Source: Mucilaginibacter sabulilitoris
GTDB lineage: Bacteria; Bacteroidota; Bacteroidia; Sphingobacteriales; Sphingobacteriaceae
Length of the DNA: 64,000 nt
Reading direction: 5' to 3'
Assembly (NCBI RefSeq): GCF_034262375.1
Contig: NZ_CP139558.1
Span: 496,001-560,000 of the forward strand
Below are positions 62,138 to 64,000 of this stretch, piece by piece. The position numbers were made by a program, and so were the translations under genes. How positions within the stretch are numbered: position 1 is the first letter of the stretch; each line of letters starts with the position of its first letter. The notes under the pieces were generated by a model, which did not search any database, had not been told where the DNA came from, and saw nothing but the letters and a program-made list of their open reading frames with translations.

Positions 62138-62163
62138 CATAAGTCCATCGTCCATTAAAAATA

Positions 62164-62192
62164 TTGTAAATAATTAAGTAACTTTACTTTTA
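62164..62192 (+). promoter_or_regulatory. Promoter candidate of the NifU-type gene
   Basis: TTG at 62164-62166, 18 bp, then TACTTTTA at 62185-62192: one mismatch to TTG-N19-TAnnTTTG in box and spacing. It lies 17 bp before the ATG at 62209. Confidence 0.5.
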
Positions 62193-62208
62193 TTATAAAA
62201 TAGTTAAA

Positions 62209-62487
62209 ATGAGTTTATTAAGTCAGGTAGAAGCAGCCTTAGATACTATCCGTCCGTATTTGGAGGCTGATGGCGGGAATGTTTCGATTGAGGAGATCAC
62301 CCCTGAAGGTGTAGTTAAATTAAAGCTATTGGGATCATGCGGATCATGCCCCATGAGCATCATGACGCTTAAAGCAGGCATTGAGCAGGCTATTAAGAAA
62401 GCAGTTCCGGAAATTACCGGTATTGAAGCTATAAACCTAACGGATATTGACGACCCCAACGCAGTACTTCCCGAAAATTTAAGATAG
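62209..62487 (+). CDS. NifU C-terminal-domain Fe-S scaffold protein
   Basis: A 92-residue protein consisting of one NifU/Nfu domain, which holds an Fe-S cluster between two subunits and passes it on. '[18 protein letters not shown]' and '[20 protein letters not shown]' are diagnostic; the cluster ligands are Cys44 and Cys47. With Mrp encoded just upstream it forms a small Fe-S carrier group. It probably has its own promoter (62164-62192). Confidence 0.95.
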   Translation: MSLLSQVEAALDTIRPYLEADGGNVSIEEITPEGVVKLKLLGSCGSCPMSIMTLKAGIEQAIKKAVPEITGIEAINLTDIDDPNAVLPENLR

Positions 62488-62533
62488 TAGTGTTAAGTAT
62501 TGTTAAAAACGGGTAAATTTTACCGTATTAACT

Positions 62534-62541
62534 TACTTTTG
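62534..62541 (+). promoter_or_regulatory. -7 box candidate for the 62603 gene
   Basis: TACTTTTG is a perfect TAnnTTTG match 61 bp before the start; the -33 position holds GGT rather than TTG. A small inverted repeat GGTAAATTTTACC lies 10 bp upstream (62512-62524). Confidence 0.4.
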
Positions 62542-62602
62542 ATTAAAATTTTGAAACTTTTTCCGGCCGTAAAAGGTAGTATCAGGGAAGAGCGATGGAT
62601 AT

Positions 62603-63238
62603 ATGAAATATTTAGTTGTCATATTTTTTTTATTTGCTACAGTTTCCACCTTTGCACAAAGCCATGATGATAGGCCCGTTGTGCAGTTTACCGGTGTTGT
62701 ACATAATGCCGACAGCAGCAGTGTTATTGTACCCTATGTAAGTATTACCAATACCTCGGCACGCAATTCCGTTAGCTTATCAAATTATAAAGGTTACTTC
62801 TCGTTTGTAGCGCATGAGCAGGATACCCTGCGTTTTACCTGTGTAGGCTATGGCCCGGTAACGGTAGTTATACCAGCAAATGTGCCAAATAAAAGCTATA
62901 CGATGCAGGTATCGCTTAAGCCGCAGATCATTAACCTGCCAACTTTCCATGTATTTCCGTGGGCCACTACAGATGAATTTAAGAAAGATTTCCTATCCAT
63001 AAAGCTTGCAGATGATGATCTGGAAATAGCGCGTAAAAACATAAACCGTACAACACTGGTGGCATTGTCAAACGTATTGCCAAGAGATGCCCAAGAAATA
63101 CAGTCGGCAAGTGCGCAGTCAATGCATACCAGTATTTTAAATTCGCATTCCCTTACACCAAATCCATTGCTTAATCCGCTGGCCTGGGGTGGTTTAATAA
63201 AACAAATAACCGATAGCGATAATAAGAGCAGTAATTAG
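62603..63238 (+). CDS. Secreted carboxypeptidase-regulatory-like (beta-sandwich) protein
   Basis: A 211-residue exported protein; the signal peptide ends STFAQ. Residues ~28-110 form a carboxypeptidase-D regulatory-like domain ('VVQFTGVVHNADSSSVIVPYVSITNT', 'GYFSFVAHEQDTLRFTCVGY'), the same module that precedes TonB-box regions in SusC proteins. The C-terminal half ('HVFPWATTDEFKKDFLSIKLADDD', 'NPLLNPLAWGGLIKQITD') is conserved-looking but unassigned. It likely sits in the periplasm or at the outer membrane. It converges with the peptide deformylase gene. Confidence 0.78.
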   Translation: MKYLVVIFFLFATVSTFAQSHDDRPVVQFTGVVHNADSSSVIVPYVSITNTSARNSVSLSNYKGYFSFVAHEQDTLRFTCVGYGPVTVVIPANVPNKSYTMQVSLKPQIINLPTFHVFPWATTDEFKKDFLSIKLADDDLEIARKNINRTTLVALSNVLPRDAQEIQSASAQSMHTSILNSHSLTPNPLLNPLAWGGLIKQITDSDNKSSN

Positions 63239-63242
63239 TTCT

Positions 63243-63338
63243 GGGTTTTCAGTATTGAGTTCTGAGTTCCTCTTAGTTGTGGTTATTAATCTATTTATTT
63301 CTTCTCTTACTCAAAACTCATCACTCACTGCTTAAAAC
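63243..63338. repeat. Imperfect inverted repeat between convergent genes
   Basis: GGGTTTTCAGTATTGAGT at 63243 and its degenerate inverted partner ending CTGCTTAAAAC at 63338 flank a T-rich centre. They share a TGAGTtcTGAGT-like core. Lying between converging genes it may serve as a bidirectional terminator or be a dispersed intergenic repeat. Confidence 0.45.
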
Positions 63339-63345
63339 AAAAAAA

Positions 63346-63918
63346 CTACCGTCCTTTTTTTGCGGCGGGGAATTTCATTTTGTAATCTACGTCAACCATC
63401 CCTTTTGATATATCATTCAGCTTTTTCTCAATAAGGCGCCTGCGCAGCGGGCTCAGTTTGTCGGTGAACAGCTTACCTTCAATATGATCATACTCGTGCT
63501 GAATTACACGGGCGGCTAAACCCTTAAAGCTTTCTTCATGATGTTTCCAGTTCTCATCATAATATGACAGCTTTACAACTGGTTTGCGGTACACATCTTC
63601 CCTGATATCAGGAATGCTCAAACAGCCCTCATTAAAGCCCCATTCTTCGCCGGTTTCCTCTAAAATGGTAGCGTTTATAAATACTTTTTTAAAATCTTTC
63701 AGGTCGGGTTCTTCATCGCTGAACACAGATGCATCAACCACAAACAAGCGCATTGACATACCTACCTGCGGGGCGGCCAAACCTACGCCGCGGGCGGCAT
63801 ACATGGTTTCAAACATGTTTTCAACCAGCTCTTTAATATGCGGGTATTCATCAGGCTCAATTGCCGTTGCTTTTTTTCTCAGAACAGGATCTCCGTAGGC
63901 GATGATAGGATATTTCAT
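63346..63918 (-). CDS. def: Peptide deformylase
   Basis: A 190-residue metalloenzyme that removes the formyl group from nascent N-terminal methionine in the cytoplasm. All three motifs are intact: 'RGVGLAAPQVG' near residue 45, 'EGCLSIP' with the metal-ligand Cys, and 'QHEYDHIEGKLFTD' with the two His ligands and the catalytic Glu. Length is usual for the family. It ends close to the convergent gene at 62603-63238, and a partial gene ends 23 bp upstream on the same strand, so the two may form an operon. Confidence 0.96.
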   Translation of the reverse strand: MKYPIIAYGDPVLRKKATAIEPDEYPHIKELVENMFETMYAARGVGLAAPQVGMSMRLFVVDASVFSDEEPDLKDFKKVFINATILEETGEEWGFNEGCLSIPDIREDVYRKPVVKLSYYDENWKHHEESFKGLAARVIQHEYDHIEGKLFTDKLSPLRRRLIEKKLNDISKGMVDVDYKMKFPAAKKGR

Positions 63919-63941
63919 TATGCAAAAATACAGGTTTATTA

Positions 63942-64000
63942 TTATTTAGGTTCAAATTTCAATGTAATTAACTTGTCGATATCGAAAACGTCATTGCTTA
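63942..64000 (-). CDS. C-terminal end of an unidentified gene (partial, runs off window)
   Basis: On the - strand the frame reads ...NDVFDIDKLITLKFEPK and then a TAA stop (complement of 63942-63944). It is open to the window edge, and the stop lies 23 bp before the def start, so an upstream operon partner of def is likely. Nineteen residues are too few to name it. Confidence 0.4.
   Translation of the reverse strand, partial: SNDVFDIDKLITLKFEPK

Noticed and set aside
1..64000. CRISPR array or prophage
   Set aside because: No regularly spaced repeats of 25-40 bp and no phage structural, integrase or lysis genes were seen; the only mobile element is the IS3-family insertion.

Overview
The window looks like chromosomal DNA of a Bacteroidota bacterium, most likely a Sphingobacteriaceae member of the Mucilaginibacter/Pedobacter type. 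The signs are several SusC/SusD pairs, ECF sigma/FecR regulator pairs, many secreted glycoside hydrolases, TAnnTTTG-type promoter boxes, and scarce Shine-Dalgarno sequences. No replication origin, CRISPR array, prophage or complete RNA gene was recognised.

Positions 1-41712 are one long glycan-utilisation region, all on the + strand, made of three consecutive loci. Locus A (1-11492) enters the window inside a SusC gene. It continues with SusD, a fasciclin-like lipoprotein, a GH28-like beta-helix protein with altered active-site positions, a PL6 polysaccharide lyase, a beta-helix/discoidin-like protein, a GH29 fucosidase and an AraC regulator. Locus B (11878-20921) is ECF sigma, FecR, SusC, SusD and GH97. 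Locus C (21026-41712) is ECF sigma, FecR, SusC, SusD and a tight run of nine genes: GH28, a PQQ-type sugar dehydrogenase, a cytochrome c, GH105, GH28, an unassigned six-hairpin glycosidase, an SMP-30-like propeller, GH95 and GH31. The enzyme set fits a pectic (rhamnogalacturonan-type) or fucosylated/galactosylated plant polysaccharide: SusCD imports oligosaccharides, GH28/GH105 cut the uronic backbone, and GH29/GH95/GH97/GH31 trim side chains. The unusual part is a periplasmic oxidation set (dehydrogenase, cytochrome c, lactonase-like propeller) embedded in locus C.

Positions 41934-50546 are on the - strand. First comes a large gene that fuses a membrane-bound AraC-type regulator to a MacB/FtsX-like permease and is broken by a frameshift. 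An intact IS3-family element (45679-47456, 3-bp target duplication) sits 126 bp upstream of it. Then comes a six-gene ArsR operon (ArsR, SRPBCC, PhnB-like, DoxX-like, DUF4256, YdeI-like), with two tandem operator palindromes over its promoter.

Positions 50675-52310 hold an aldolase/kinase pair for 2-keto-3-deoxy sugar acids, which could take up the products of uronate or galactonate metabolism. The remainder is mixed housekeeping and accessory DNA: an AhpD-like protein, a 934-residue MG2/TonB-plug protein, a small unknown protein, a single-domain response regulator, a nitroreductase, a VOC protein, a GT51 glycosyltransferase with an AsmA-like N-terminal region, Mrp and NifU-type Fe-S assembly proteins, a secreted carboxypeptidase-regulatory-like protein, peptide deformylase, and the last codons of a further - strand gene at the window edge.
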